A stretch of DNA of 64,000 nucleotides, taken from CAYTGR01 sp964437445. Lineage in GTDB: Bacteria > Chloroflexota > Anaerolineae > B4-G1 > SLSP01. The notes under the pieces were generated by a model. That model ran no database searches, was not told where the DNA came from, and was given only the letters and a program-made list of their open reading frames with translations. Within the stretch, counting starts at the first letter, position 1, and each line of letters begins with the position of its first letter. The stretch spans positions 85,921 to 149,920 of the forward strand of contig CAYTGR010000003.1 of the NCBI GenBank assembly GCA_964437445.1. The letters are read 5' to 3'. Shown here in pieces: positions 16,897 to 25,480 of the stretch. The translations under genes and the position numbers were made by a program.

Positions 16897-17535
16897 TCAA
16901 TCAGAGATTGTCCAGGTAGTCTCCTTGTTGATGTCTACACCCTGTTCCTGAATCAGGTCCTTCTGATCGCAGTCCTGGGCCAGGAGATCGTAGGTGCCGG
17001 GGGCAAGATAGAAGATGCGCTGCCCGTCCTGAGCGGCAACGCTCTCCTTCGCGCCCAGCCAATCATCGCCCCAACTGTCATTGCCGCTCGGGGAGATGAA
17101 AATGTAGCAGATTTCTATGCTGGAGGTGTTTTTAACCAGGAAAGCAACTTTGTCTTGGCCCCCTACGGTGACGGTAGCATCACTGCTGACCTGCCAGGCG
17201 GTTTGTACCGGAATATCATCGCAGTCTCTCACCATCACATCGTGCTCGGCAGCCGTGTCTACCTGGAAGGCCTTGGATTTGCCGCTGGCGATTTTGCCGT
17301 CCAGCCAGCTGTCGCCCCATGATTCCTGGTCGCTGGCGGAGATGTAAACGTAGCATACGTCGTAGGGACTCTGATTTTTCACAGTGATGGTGAAGCCGCC
17401 GGCCGCCGGCGGTTCGGTGGTGGCCGGTGGTTCGGTAATGTCCACCGGCTCTGGTGTTTTGGTGCCTCCGCCGGCGCAGGCCAGCGAAAGGAGCAACAGC
17501 CCAACAATGGTCGCGAACACGAGTTTCTTATTCAT
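16897..17535 (-). CDS. Lipoprotein with two alternating beta domains (A-B), paralogue of the four-domain protein
   Basis: 212 residues. Lipobox LLSLAC gives Cys20, then a Thr/Pro-rich linker and two domains at about 48-127 (A) and 128-212 (B). The two Cys per domain are conserved (61/105 and 143/189), as are the WGDSWL/WGDDWL and RDCDD/AQDCD segments. It is the same unit that appears twice in the 401-residue neighbour, which suggests that gene grew by internal duplication. AGGAGG lies just upstream of the ATG. Surface-exposed; function unknown. Confidence 0.75.
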   Translation of the reverse strand: MNKKLVFATIVGLLLLSLACAGGGTKTPEPVDITEPPATTEPPAAGGFTITVKNQSPYDVCYVYISASDQESWGDSWLDGKIASGKSKAFQVDTAAEHDVMVRDCDDIPVQTAWQVSSDATVTVGGQDKVAFLVKNTSSIEICYIFISPSGNDSWGDDWLGAKESVAAQDGQRIFYLAPGTYDLLAQDCDQKDLIQEQGVDINKETTWTISD

Positions 17536-17665
17536 CTGAATCCTCCTGTGGTTATTTAGCTAAGAGCACAATTTTTACTCAATGTAACGACAGTTTTGAA
17601 GTCTTATGCTACATCACCCCTCCTACCTTGTTGAGACCTACCGGCTGCGGGTCGTGGCGAGGGCG

Positions 17666-18040
17666 TTATGAACGAGCCGATGGGCCTTGACGCAGGCCCC
17701 GTGCCTGCAACACCGGCAGCACGAAGGCGATCCCGGAATAGGGTTGGTTAAACTCTCCCAATATCCGCTCAGTCTCGTCCAGCAGATGATCCACGTCAAA
17801 GTCGTCGCAGACCACGCTCAGCAACATCCGCTGGTTGCCGCCGATCTCCTCTTCGTCATCCATGAGCAGATGTAGCGACGGTATCAGGGGCAGATCATCC
17901 TGGAGGAGCCGCTCTTTGAATGTCGCGTAGCCCAGGCTGCCGATAATGGTGGTGCCCGGCACTCCCAACTGCTCCCAGAGGCGGGCGACCTGACAGGCGC
18001 TGTGGGGATTCATGATGATCGCCAAAACAGCTTTAGGCAT
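17666..18040 (-). CDS. P-II-like signalling-fold protein
   Basis: 124 residues. The order of motifs follows P-II-like proteins: an N-terminal strand LAIIMNP, a helix, GVPGTTIIGSLGY, NQRMLLSVVCDD, then LGEFNQPYSGIAFVLPV. Canonical T-loop residues of GlnB/GlnK are not evident, so nitrogen control is not implied. The start at 18040 has GGGAGG upstream and overlaps the end of a small membrane-protein gene by 8 bp. P-II-like proteins often sense nucleotides and bind a membrane partner, so the small neighbour is of interest. Assigned by eye. Confidence 0.6.
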   Translation of the reverse strand: MPKAVLAIIMNPHSACQVARLWEQLGVPGTTIIGSLGYATFKERLLQDDLPLIPSLHLLMDDEEEIGGNQRMLLSVVCDDFDVDHLLDETERILGEFNQPYSGIAFVLPVLQARGLRQGPSARS

Positions 18041-18233
18041 CTTGAACCTCCCTGGATGGGGTGGGGTCTCCCATGAAAGCCAGATTTAACCACCGAGAAC
18101 GCGCGGAGTTTTTCTTGCTCCCCGGCTCCCCGATCCCTGCCGGTTGGTTCAGCCGTATACTGATCCAACCACTGGCTGGGGCCACGAGCAGCAGCAAGAC
18201 CAAGATGAGCAGGGCAGGGACCAGCGGAACCAT
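18033..18233 (-). CDS. Small single-span membrane protein
   Basis: 66 residues with a hydrophobic segment at about 3-25 and a basic tail. GGAGG seven bases before the ATG supports translation. Part of the C-terminal tail is encoded by the dispersed catgaaagcc repeat (18070-18130), so the tail may be a later addition. Its last codons overlap the start of the P-II-like gene by 8 bp, implying coupling. No family recognised; the coding call is tentative. Confidence 0.4.
   Translation of the reverse strand: MVPLVPALLILVLLLLVAPASGWISIRLNQPAGIGEPGSKKNSARSRWLNLAFMGDPTPSREVQDA
18070..18130. repeat. Dispersed repeat starting at catgaaagccagattt (copy 2)
   Basis: Near-identical to 16674-16740 over the first ~22 bp and similar through the gcgcgga and pyrimidine-rich parts. 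Confidence 0.55.
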
Positions 18234-18414
18234 CGTTTAACCTCCAGAGGGAATCGTGTGGGCGAGACTGGCCGGATTTTGTGGATGGTGCGCCACCCTG
18301 GTGCTCACACGTTCAAGCTATTCCCACTCTATCCTTTGTGCTCATTATACCGGGATTTATCTTATAGTACAACCGTTGGGCCTCCTTTTCTGAAATTCTT
18401 TTCTTCTGAACAAG

Positions 18415-18442
18415 TTGCTTCTTTTTGCAATTGTGCTATACT
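18415..18442 (+). promoter_or_regulatory. Promoter for the 143-residue hypothetical gene
   Basis: TTGCTT (18415-18420), a 16-bp spacer and the extended -10 TGC-TATACT (18434-18442). The start codon follows 35 bases later. Confidence 0.6.
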
Positions 18443-18476
18443 CTTGCATAGAGGTTCGGCGGTAAGAGAGCCGAAA

Positions 18477-18908
18477 ATGGACAAACAACCGGTCCAATTA
18501 CTTTCCCCTTCACAAGTCATGCAGCTGACCGAGCTGGCCGAGCGGGCCCGCCTCGGGTTAAGCCGGTTTTCGGGTGCCCCGGTAGAATATAATGTGAACG
18601 GTTTGCAGCTACTGGATGAATGGATTGATCGCCATTTGCGCCAGTTCCCCCAACCCTCCCCGCAGATTACTACCGTCTGGGGGGCTTTCCTGGGCGCCGT
18701 CTTCTGCAAGCGTTTCCAGGGGGAGTGGGGGATAGAGACGGCGCAGCGCAAACCCAAATTGGGCATTCGCTGCCCCAAAGAGGACAACGGTTTCGTGTTT
18801 GTGGACGTGATGGAGCAGATTGAGCGCCGCATCAAAGGCGGTATGGAAGAATCACTGGCCTATTATTACACAATGAAGGGTGTGGAGATTAGAGAAGAAT
18901 CCTTCTGA
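18477..18908 (+). CDS. Hypothetical cytoplasmic protein
   Basis: 143 residues, no signal or membrane segment. The middle reads like an IpaJ/DUF3806-type small alpha/beta domain (helix with LDEWIDRHLRQ, then VWGAFLGAVFCKRFQGEWGI and GFVFVDVMEQIERRI), but the family is not certain. The ATG at 18477 lies behind a good extended -10 promoter; the ribosome site is poor. It is a single-gene unit closed by a 16-bp hairpin. Confidence 0.6.
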   Translation: MDKQPVQLLSPSQVMQLTELAERARLGLSRFSGAPVEYNVNGLQLLDEWIDRHLRQFPQPSPQITTVWGAFLGAVFCKRFQGEWGIETAQRKPKLGIRCPKEDNGFVFVDVMEQIERRIKGGMEESLAYYYTMKGVEIREESF

Positions 18909-18926
18909 CGCTGGCGGCGCATTTGA

Positions 18927-18972
18927 ACAGAACGCTCCTCCCGTGGTTGGGTGCCTGGGAGGAGCGTTCTGT
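18927..18972. terminator. 16-bp perfect hairpin between convergent genes
   Basis: 18927-18942 (acagaacgctcctccc) is exactly complementary to 18957-18972, loop 14 nt. It lies between convergent genes ending at 18908 (+) and 18998 (-), so it could end transcription from either side, though T-tracts are weak. Confidence 0.7.
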
Positions 18973-18997
18973 AGGAAGCAGCGGAAGTTCGGGCCGG

Positions 18998-19999
18998 TTA
19001 TTTGGGGATATTGCCGGTGGGCGCCTTGGCTAACAGGGTGAATCCCCCGCTTGCCACCGGAACCTGGCCCGCCAGTACCTGGACCCGGTAAGGGCCTGGC
19101 ACAAAAGCCAGGCAGCGCCAGCAGAGATCGTTCCCCTGTTTCAGCACGTTCCCGACGAAGATTTCGCAATTCTCAAACCCTAACCGGGGATCGGTGATGG
19201 TCGCGCCGTTCCTGGCGACAACGGTGAACAATTCGCCGATGCCGGGCTGCGCCGGCTCACACGACAGCTGGACATTGCCCGGTGTCACCGGCACGACCGG
19301 GGTTGGGCCAGGGGTCGGGCCGGCTTCCACCACCGTCAACTCGGCGTCGTCCCAGTAAACATCATTGTGCTTAAACCGCCACAGGCAACGGCTGCGCAGG
19401 AAGACCGTCACCGCGGGGCCCTGGGCTACCGCCTCCACGGCCGGAACCTGGGCGAAGGCGTTGTAGATGTGAGCGCCTTTGCCCCAGACCACGGTGGAGG
19501 CCCAGGGGTCGGTGCCGCCGGTCGGGTCAATGCCGACCTGGAAGGTCATGTTGCGGGTGGAGTCATCGCTGGTGCTCCCTTCCAGCGCAAAGAAGGCGTT
19601 GCGACCTACGCCGGCCCCATCGCTGATATGGGCGTCGTCTTGGGTGCTGGACCAGCCGTGGGCCCAGGCGGAGAAGCGCAATTTTTGGCCCGGCGTAACC
19701 CCTGTGACTCTTTGGTAGACACCGGCATCGTGAATCCGCCAGAAAGTGAAATATTTGAGCGAGCCTTTGCCGGTACGCGAGCGCGGCGGGTCCAGGTAGG
19801 GGGGGAATGGGCCGGCCCCCTGCATTTCGGGGCGACCATACCCTTCTGTGTTGTCCGGGTCGTGGGCCATGGGGCCGCCACCCTCTTTCCAGTAAGCCAC
19901 CCAGGACATGGGAGCCAGGATTTCGCCGTACTCCTTCCCTATGTGTGTCTTGCGCCACCAATCACCGTCAAACCCCGGGTTCTGCAAAAGATTGGTCAT
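18998..19999 (-). CDS. Hypothetical protein with carbohydrate-binding-like N-terminal domain
   Basis: 333 residues. The N-terminus reads NLLQNPGFDGDWW and continues as a jelly-roll-like domain (VYQRVTGVTPGQKLRFSAWAHGW), typical of beta-sandwich modules used to bind carbohydrates. After a Pro/Thr linker (about 230-243) there is a short beta domain with several Cys. No signal peptide is visible from the chosen ATG (AAGGAGG upstream), so export is unclear. Catalytic residues were not identified. Driven by the promoter at 20108-20136. Confidence 0.6.
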   Translation of the reverse strand: MTNLLQNPGFDGDWWRKTHIGKEYGEILAPMSWVAYWKEGGGPMAHDPDNTEGYGRPEMQGAGPFPPYLDPPRSRTGKGSLKYFTFWRIHDAGVYQRVTGVTPGQKLRFSAWAHGWSSTQDDAHISDGAGVGRNAFFALEGSTSDDSTRNMTFQVGIDPTGGTDPWASTVVWGKGAHIYNAFAQVPAVEAVAQGPAVTVFLRSRCLWRFKHNDVYWDDAELTVVEAGPTPGPTPVVPVTPGNVQLSCEPAQPGIGELFTVVARNGATITDPRLGFENCEIFVGNVLKQGNDLCWRCLAFVPGPYRVQVLAGQVPVASGGFTLLAKAPTGNIPK

Positions 20000-20107
20000 G
20001 TTGCCTCCTTGAATTTTCTACACATTTTTTCTAAGCGGAACGAATGCCTGCGCCCAAACGGAGCGCTTCAACCGGTGGCCGGATCATTGTAGCTGCTTAC
20101 ATTAACC

Positions 20108-20136
20108 ATAATATAACAAATTATTCAAAAAGGCAA
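20108..20136 (-). promoter_or_regulatory. Promoter for the carbohydrate-binding-like hypothetical gene
   Basis: Minus strand TTGCCT (20136-20131), 17-bp spacer, TATTAT (20113-20108), in an AT-rich stretch about 110 bases before the start codon. Confidence 0.6.
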
Positions 20137-20181
20137 GCTTTTGGCAATCTGTCGCGGTGAGTGGCTCACTGCTGCCCGGCG

Positions 20182-21093
20182 CTAACCCGCGCCGGCCGCC
20201 ACCAGCGCGTTGACGGTAGCTTCGTCGGGAAACCCCTCGGCGGCATGACGAGCGCCGATCTTGCAGGCGGCGAAGCACTGGGCTTTGCGCAAGGCGGTGT
20301 AGGGATCGGCTGTTTGCCAGTAAAAGTGCAGGAAGGCCGCGAAAAGTGCATCGCCAGCGCCGATGGTATTGACGACCGGCCGGGGTGGAGGCCAGGCCGG
20401 GAGACGCTCCAGGAAGTGATCCCGGCGCACTGCCAGTAACGCCCCTTGCGCGCCCAGCCCGATGACGATGACCTCAGCGCCGTACCGGTTCAGCAATTGC
20501 CGGGCCCATGCTTCCGGTGAGCAGGGCAATTGTTCATCACTCATGAAAAGGAGTTGGGCGGCGGCCATGAAATCGCGGTTGTAAGCATCCTCCAGATCAT
20601 GGATGGCATGGACGTCGGTGGCGATGGGCAGGCCAGCCTGGTGAGCTAACGCCAGCAGCGGTCGCGAGAAGTTGATGTTGCAGAGCACGGCTAAGGCGCA
20701 GCCCAACCGGGCCTGCTCAAATTGCCCGGCCGGATAGGTCTGTTCCTGGATGTCTTTCAGATCCACATGGATTTGGCGGCGGCCACTCGCATCGTACAGG
20801 ATGACCGATTGGGGGGTTTCCGCCAGGTGCGGCAGGATGTAGGTATCGGGGATCCCGACCTCCGCCAGCGCTTGCCGGACGAGCCGGCCCACCGCGTCCT
20901 GCCCGATGAGTGAGAGGAAGCGCACCTGATCCCCCAGAACGGTGAAGGCTTTGGCGAGATTGTATCCCACCCCTGAAACGCCGCTGGTGACGCCGAAAAA
21001 GGGATACCGCACCGGGGAGTAAGGGAGGGGGAACCCATCAATCTGCAGATCGGTTTCCAGGTTGATCAGGCCGGAGACGAGCAGGTCTGTCAT
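20182..21093 (-). CDS. PfkB-family carbohydrate kinase
   Basis: 303 residues. The family's C-terminal signature is present as NTIGAGDALFAAFLHF, containing the anion-hole GAGD with the catalytic Asp, and the N-terminal Gly-rich region is GVTSGVSGVGYNLAKAF. Such enzymes phosphorylate sugars or nucleosides with ATP; the substrate cannot be read from sequence. It stands alone, with a ribosome site ccagaggtaaag before the ATG at 21093. Confidence 0.85.
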   Translation of the reverse strand: MTDLLVSGLINLETDLQIDGFPLPYSPVRYPFFGVTSGVSGVGYNLAKAFTVLGDQVRFLSLIGQDAVGRLVRQALAEVGIPDTYILPHLAETPQSVILYDASGRRQIHVDLKDIQEQTYPAGQFEQARLGCALAVLCNINFSRPLLALAHQAGLPIATDVHAIHDLEDAYNRDFMAAAQLLFMSDEQLPCSPEAWARQLLNRYGAEVIVIGLGAQGALLAVRRDHFLERLPAWPPPRPVVNTIGAGDALFAAFLHFYWQTADPYTALRKAQCFAACKIGARHAAEGFPDEATVNALVAAGAG

Positions 21094-21233
21094 GCTTTAC
21101 CTCTGGTGAAACCACCGGCAGCGCAAAAATAGAGGTTCCACGCCAGGCCATCATGGAATGAGCGAAGAAAACCTTGGCGGGCTTTGCGCCTGGGCGTGAA
21201 ATTTCGGGCTTTTCGCCGTAGATTGACTCATGC

Positions 21234-21267
21234 AAAAAGGCCGCCGACTGCACAGCAGTCGACGGCC
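21234..21267 (-). terminator. Rho-independent terminator of the RRM protein gene
   Basis: On the minus strand a 12-bp stem (ggccgtcgactg with cagtcggcggcc, one mismatch; 21267-21256 and 21250-21239) is followed directly by TTTTT (21238-21234). Confidence 0.85.
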
Positions 21268-21303
21268 ATTGTAGCGTGAAATCGTTTTAAATGCCAGTCG
21301 TGA

Positions 21304-21621
21304 TTACCAGGAAGAACGGCGTCCGCCGGAGCGCTCACCGCCACCGCGCCGGCCACCGCCAAAATCGCGTTGACCTTCTTCGCGCGGGCGCGCTTCGTTG
21401 ACGCGGAGGGACCGCCCGTTGAGTTCTTTGTTGTTCAGCGCAGCAATCGCTGCAATTGCCTCGGACTTGACCGGCATTTCCACGAAGCCGAAGCCACGGG
21501 ACTGCCCCGTCATCTTGTCTTTAATCACAGCCACCGAGGTCACCTGGCCGTAGGTTGCAAATTCCGCCCGCAGATCTTCCTCGGTGGTCGCATACGAGAG
21601 ATTACCAACGTAAATGTTCAT
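21304..21621 (-). CDS. Single-RRM RNA-binding protein
   Basis: 105 residues from the ATG at 21621 (AAGGAG upstream). RNP2 is IYVGNL (3-8) and RNP1 is RGFGFVEM, the two RNA-contact strands of an RRM. A Gly/Arg-rich tail (GGGRRGGGERSGGRRSS) follows, as in cyanobacterial Rbp-type cold-inducible proteins. Likely an RNA chaperone. It has a long leader with a strong hairpin and its own terminator, so expression may be controlled post-transcriptionally. Confidence 0.92.
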   Translation of the reverse strand: MNIYVGNLSYATTEEDLRAEFATYGQVTSVAVIKDKMTGQSRGFGFVEMPVKSEAIAAIAALNNKELNGRSLRVNEARPREEGQRDFGGGRRGGGERSGGRRSSW

Positions 21622-21755
21622 TTTTCTCCTTAAGAGTGTGTTAGAAAATTTCAAAACCTTCCTCTTGCAGTCGCCAACTCCACGACCACCGAGTCAAAGG
21701 ACGCTCTCTGTCGCCGACACGAGCCCTACGTTTGTCAGGCCCAGCTATACAAACA

Positions 21756-21783
21756 GCCCGCCTGGACTATCACGCAGGCGGGC
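21756..21783 (-). promoter_or_regulatory. Leader hairpin upstream of the RRM gene (possible attenuator)
   Basis: gcccgcctg (21756-21764) pairs with caggcgggc (21775-21783), loop 10 nt. On the minus strand it is followed by tgtttgt, a weak T-tract, 135 bases before the RRM start codon. The rest of 21622-21948 holds the promoter below and no gene. Confidence 0.5.
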
Positions 21784-21868
21784 TTGGGTTTACTGTGGTC
21801 CCCAGAACGATTTCACGCTTAACCGCGGCCCTCAAACAGGGCTTCTCTGCCGTGCGACTTACAAGACT

Positions 21869-21896
21869 ATCTTACCACAATTGGCTAAAAAGGCAA
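21869..21896 (-). promoter_or_regulatory. Putative promoter of the RRM gene
   Basis: Minus strand TTGCCT (21896-21891), 16-bp spacer, extended -10 TGG-TAAGAT (-10 at 21874-21869). This would give a leader of roughly 240 nt. Confidence 0.5.
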
Positions 21897-21948
21897 GGCC
21901 GCCAGGGGCTGAAAAGCCGGTTTTTGTCCCGCACGGGAAGGGTGCCGG

Positions 21949-24900
21949 TCATGGTTCGGCGGCCAGGAGCGCCGCGCCCCAGGTGAGTGGAGAGTCAGGG
22001 GCGACCTGGGCCTGGGCTGCCGCCAGCTGTTCGGCGGGGAGCGTGCGCGCTACCTCGGCAAGCAACTGTTGGGCCTGGCGACGCAACGCCGGGCGCAATG
22101 GCGGGTATCCCACCAGCGCAGTCAGGAGGGTCGCGGCCGCGGCGAGGTGGTTCTGCTGGAGCTGCCAGCCGGCGATGCTGATCAGGAGTTCTAAGATCAA
22201 GGGAACGGCCTGATAGTGTAACCCCAGGCGCAGGGCTGTGCTCAGCTGTTCCCAGGCCAGCGCGAGATTTCCTTCGGCCAGCGCCACCCGTCCCAAACCG
22301 TGATGCAGCCGCACCACAATCCAGTTCCAGGCGGCAGTGGTTTGACAGAGGCGCAAGCTTTCCTGGTAATAACGGCGGGCGGTCGGCAGGTCGCCCTGGG
22401 TGCGCGCCAGGTCGCCCAGATGTTCCAGCGAGATGGCGATGTTCCCTGGCTCGCCGACAGCTTGCCGGATGGTGAGTCCTTCGGTAAACAGTTGCTGGGC
22501 CGTGGTCGTGTCACCCTGCTCTAAGGCCAGCAGGCCCAAGTTATCCAGCGAGCCGGCGATGCCCAACCGGTCGCCGATCTCGCGGGAGAGGGCGAGGCTC
22601 TCTTCATGCAGCTGGCGGGCTTCGGCGTAGCGTTCCAGCTGGCGGCTGAGGTAGCCCATGAAATCCAGGCAGATCGCCACACCCCAGGGGTCGGCCAGCT
22701 CCCGGTGGAGGGCCAGGCTCTCGGCATAGTAACGCCAGGCCACTTCCAGCTGTCCTTCGCCCTGGGCCAGGTCGCCCAGGGAAAAGAGGGTCAGGGAGAG
22801 TCCCCATTGGTCTCCCAGGGCGCGATGGAGCTCCAGGCTTTCATGCAGATAGCGGTGGGCGGTGGCGTAATCGCGTTGCTGGTAGTAGGCCAGCTCCCCC
22901 AAGGTCTCCAGGACTTTGGCCCGTTCCCAGTCGGCGCCGGCCGCGGTATAGAGCTCCAGGCTTTGATGGAGCCGGGCCATCGTTTCCTCCAGGGAGAGGT
23001 TGGCCTGGAGCACCATCAGGTTGGCCGTGGCTAAAGCCAGGGGCGGGCCGCCCGGTTCCAACAGCCGCAAGCTGCGCCGCGCGGCTGCCTGTGCAGCTTC
23101 CCGGCAGTAAAGCCGTTGCAAGAAGGAAGATTGCAACGGCAGCAGCCAGCCCAGTAATTGCCGTTGTTCTTCTACTGTCTCATCCAGGTGGTCAATGGCG
23201 CTCATGAAGAGCGCCTGCCCTTCCCCAAACCGGCTGCGGATGGTGTAGAACAGGTAAAGCCCTAACGCGGCCTGGTTCAGGAGCTGACAGGCGCGTTGCC
23301 GGGCTGCCCACTCCCAGGCCTGACGGATGTTATCCAGTTCGCTGCTCAACCTGTCCAGCGCAGCTCTTTGGTCACGCCCGCGCAGGGAGTCCGAGAGCCC
23401 CTGCACCAGGTGGAGGTAGTACCGGGCATGGCGTTCCTGGAGTGTGCTGTGGAGGTCGGGTTGCGCGTGGAGCTGTTCGGCCGCGTATTGGCGCAGGACT
23501 TCGTGGAGCTCGTACCGGCCGGTCCAGGTCCGGCGGACCAACGATTTATCCACCAGGGCGGCCAGGGTTGGCAGGGAGGCGCCGGCCACCTGTTGGGCGG
23601 CCTCGCGGGTGAAGCCGCCCCGAAAGAGCGCCAGTTGGGCGAAGAGCTGTTGTTCCTCGGCGGTGAGCAGCCGCCAGGAGTGTTCAAAGACGGCCCGTAA
23701 GCTCTGGTGGCGGGCCGGCAGGTCACGCCAATGGGTGGTGAGAAAATCCAGGTTGGTGGCGATCTCATCGGCGATCTCCCGGCAGGACATCAGTTTGACC
23801 CAGGACGCGGCCAGCTCAATCCCCAGCGGGTTGCCTTCTACCAGCTGGCAGATGCGGGCGATGGCCGGCCGGTCTGCGGCCGTACAGACAAAATGACCGG
23901 CGGCCCGTTGCGCGCTCTGGATGAAAAGCCGCACGGCACTGTAGGTATCGGCTTCTTCAGCGGTGAGCGTTGTGGGCGGGAAGCGCATCCCGCCGACCTC
24001 AAAGACCCATTCGCCGTGCAGGTTCAGGCGTTCCCGGGAGGTGACCAGGATTTTGACCTGCGGGGCGGCAGTCAGGATGTCGGCGACCAGGTCGGCGCCG
24101 GCTTGCAGATGTTCAAAGTTGTCCAGCACCAGGAAGAGCTGTTTGGCGCGCAGATAGTTGAGCAGCTGCACCCGGGGCGGCTCGGAGCGACGCGGGAAGA
24201 AGGGAAACCCTAAGGTATCGGCAATCGCCGGGATCAGCAGCTCGGGTGTGTTGACCGGGGCCAGGGCGACGAAAAAGGTGCCATGGGGGAAGGCTGGCTG
24301 CTGGGCGGTGGCTACCTGGAGCGCCAGGCGCGTTTTTCCCATTCCACCGGGGCCGACCAACGTGAGCAGCCGGCAGCCTGGATCGGCGAGCCGCTGGTGA
24401 ATTTCGGCGAGCTCTTGCTGGCGTCCGACGAAGGGAGTCGGCGCGGTGGGCAGCGCGGAGGCGCCGGTGGTCGGGTTGGGGTAGGGCGCTTCAGGGAGGA
24501 GGGGGGGCGGCGGCGTTGTCGCGAGGGGAAGGTCATCCCGGCGTTCCTGTTCCCCGCTGGCGGCGCTGATTTCACCGGCGCGGATGCGCTGGTAGAGCGC
24601 CACGGTCTGCGCCGCGGGTGGCACGCCCGCGGCTTTGAGCGCACGGAGGCATTCCTCGTACTGGCGCAAGGCTGCGGCCCGTTGACCGTTGCGGGCGTAG
24701 AGCGCCATCAGGGCGCCGTGCGCGGCCTCGTGGGCCGGATCCAGGGCCAGCCAGCGGCGGGCGTAGCCGATGGCGGTGGTGAAATCCTGTTGGGCGTTAT
24801 ACCAGTGGGTCAGCCGCTCCAGGGCTCCGGCCTGTTGGCGGCGGAACTGTTCGGCCTGGAAAAATTGCCACTCGTCAAAGGCCGCGCTATCCCCGCCGGT

Positions 24901-25320
24901 AAAGCCGGCCAGGAAGTCGCCCCGGTAGAGCTCCACGGCGTCGCGGAGAGCGGTGAGGGGCCTGGAATCGGCCGCGAGGTCGGCGTGCCGGGCGCTTTCC
25001 TTGAGCGCCGCGTTGTACGCTGCCACGTCCAGCCAGAGCCCGGCGTCACGCACCAGGGCGATTGTTTCCCGGTCGGCCTCTAACCAGCGGGCTACCGGCG
25101 TCTGGTTCAACGCCCAGAGAATGCGGCGCAGGTAGGCGAAGGCGCTGGCCGGTTCATAGTCCGGCCAGAAGAGAGTAGCCAGCGCTTCCCGGCTGTGCCG
25201 CTCGGCGGTCACGGCCAGATAGGCCAGCAGCGCCAGGGCTTTCTGGCGATCTACGGCCACCGGCGCGCCGTCGTACTCCAGACGCGGCGGCCCCAACAGC
25301 AAAATGCGCAAAACTGGCAC
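21949..25320 (-). CDS. AfsR/SARP-type transcriptional regulator with NTPase and TPR domains
   Basis: About 1123 residues starting at a GTG (25320) with GGGAG upstream. Order: OmpR-like winged helix (1-95, RILLLGPPRLEYDG), BTAD helical domain (about 98-250), a Pro-rich linker, a STAND/NB-ARC-type ATPase with Walker A GPGGMGKT (323-330) and Walker B LFLVLDNFEHL, then a long TPR region to the C-terminus. Such proteins integrate a ligand or partner signal with ATP binding to activate target promoters. It is close to a ParB-like gene read from the opposite strand, the most obvious local target. Confidence 0.92.
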   Translation of the reverse strand: MPVLRILLLGPPRLEYDGAPVAVDRQKALALLAYLAVTAERHSREALATLFWPDYEPASAFAYLRRILWALNQTPVARWLEADRETIALVRDAGLWLDVAAYNAALKESARHADLAADSRPLTALRDAVELYRGDFLAGFTGGDSAAFDEWQFFQAEQFRRQQAGALERLTHWYNAQQDFTTAIGYARRWLALDPAHEAAHGALMALYARNGQRAAALRQYEECLRALKAAGVPPAAQTVALYQRIRAGEISAASGEQERRDDLPLATTPPPPLLPEAPYPNPTTGASALPTAPTPFVGRQQELAEIHQRLADPGCRLLTLVGPGGMGKTRLALQVATAQQPAFPHGTFFVALAPVNTPELLIPAIADTLGFPFFPRRSEPPRVQLLNYLRAKQLFLVLDNFEHLQAGADLVADILTAAPQVKILVTSRERLNLHGEWVFEVGGMRFPPTTLTAEEADTYSAVRLFIQSAQRAAGHFVCTAADRPAIARICQLVEGNPLGIELAASWVKLMSCREIADEIATNLDFLTTHWRDLPARHQSLRAVFEHSWRLLTAEEQQLFAQLALFRGGFTREAAQQVAGASLPTLAALVDKSLVRRTWTGRYELHEVLRQYAAEQLHAQPDLHSTLQERHARYYLHLVQGLSDSLRGRDQRAALDRLSSELDNIRQAWEWAARQRACQLLNQAALGLYLFYTIRSRFGEGQALFMSAIDHLDETVEEQRQLLGWLLPLQSSFLQRLYCREAAQAAARRSLRLLEPGGPPLALATANLMVLQANLSLEETMARLHQSLELYTAAGADWERAKVLETLGELAYYQQRDYATAHRYLHESLELHRALGDQWGLSLTLFSLGDLAQGEGQLEVAWRYYAESLALHRELADPWGVAICLDFMGYLSRQLERYAEARQLHEESLALSREIGDRLGIAGSLDNLGLLALEQGDTTTAQQLFTEGLTIRQAVGEPGNIAISLEHLGDLARTQGDLPTARRYYQESLRLCQTTAAWNWIVVRLHHGLGRVALAEGNLALAWEQLSTALRLGLHYQAVPLILELLISIAGWQLQQNHLAAAATLLTALVGYPPLRPALRRQAQQLLAEVARTLPAEQLAAAQAQVAPDSPLTWGAALLAAEP

Positions 25321-25354
25321 AGTCTTCTCCCGGTCAGGTTGGTTTCCAGGCTCT

Positions 25355-25363
25355 ATCTTATCA
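25355..25363 (-). promoter_or_regulatory. Extended -10 element before the SARP gene
   Basis: Minus strand TGA-TAAGAT about 35 bases before the GTG start; no clear -35 hexamer. Confidence 0.35.
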
Positions 25364-25480
25364 CATTTGCGCCGAAACGCAGCCGGCAACGGTGACGGCA
25401 ACGGTGGCGGGAACGGACGCGCAACGGCCGGCGAGTATCATGGGGGCAGATCAAGAGAGAGGCCGGCAACGGAGGTCGCC

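Noticed and set aside
25320..25401. Longer N-terminus of the SARP regulator from an upstream ATG
   Set aside because: It would place the start in front of the extended -10 element; the GTG at 25320 has GGGAG and begins at the conserved winged-helix strand.
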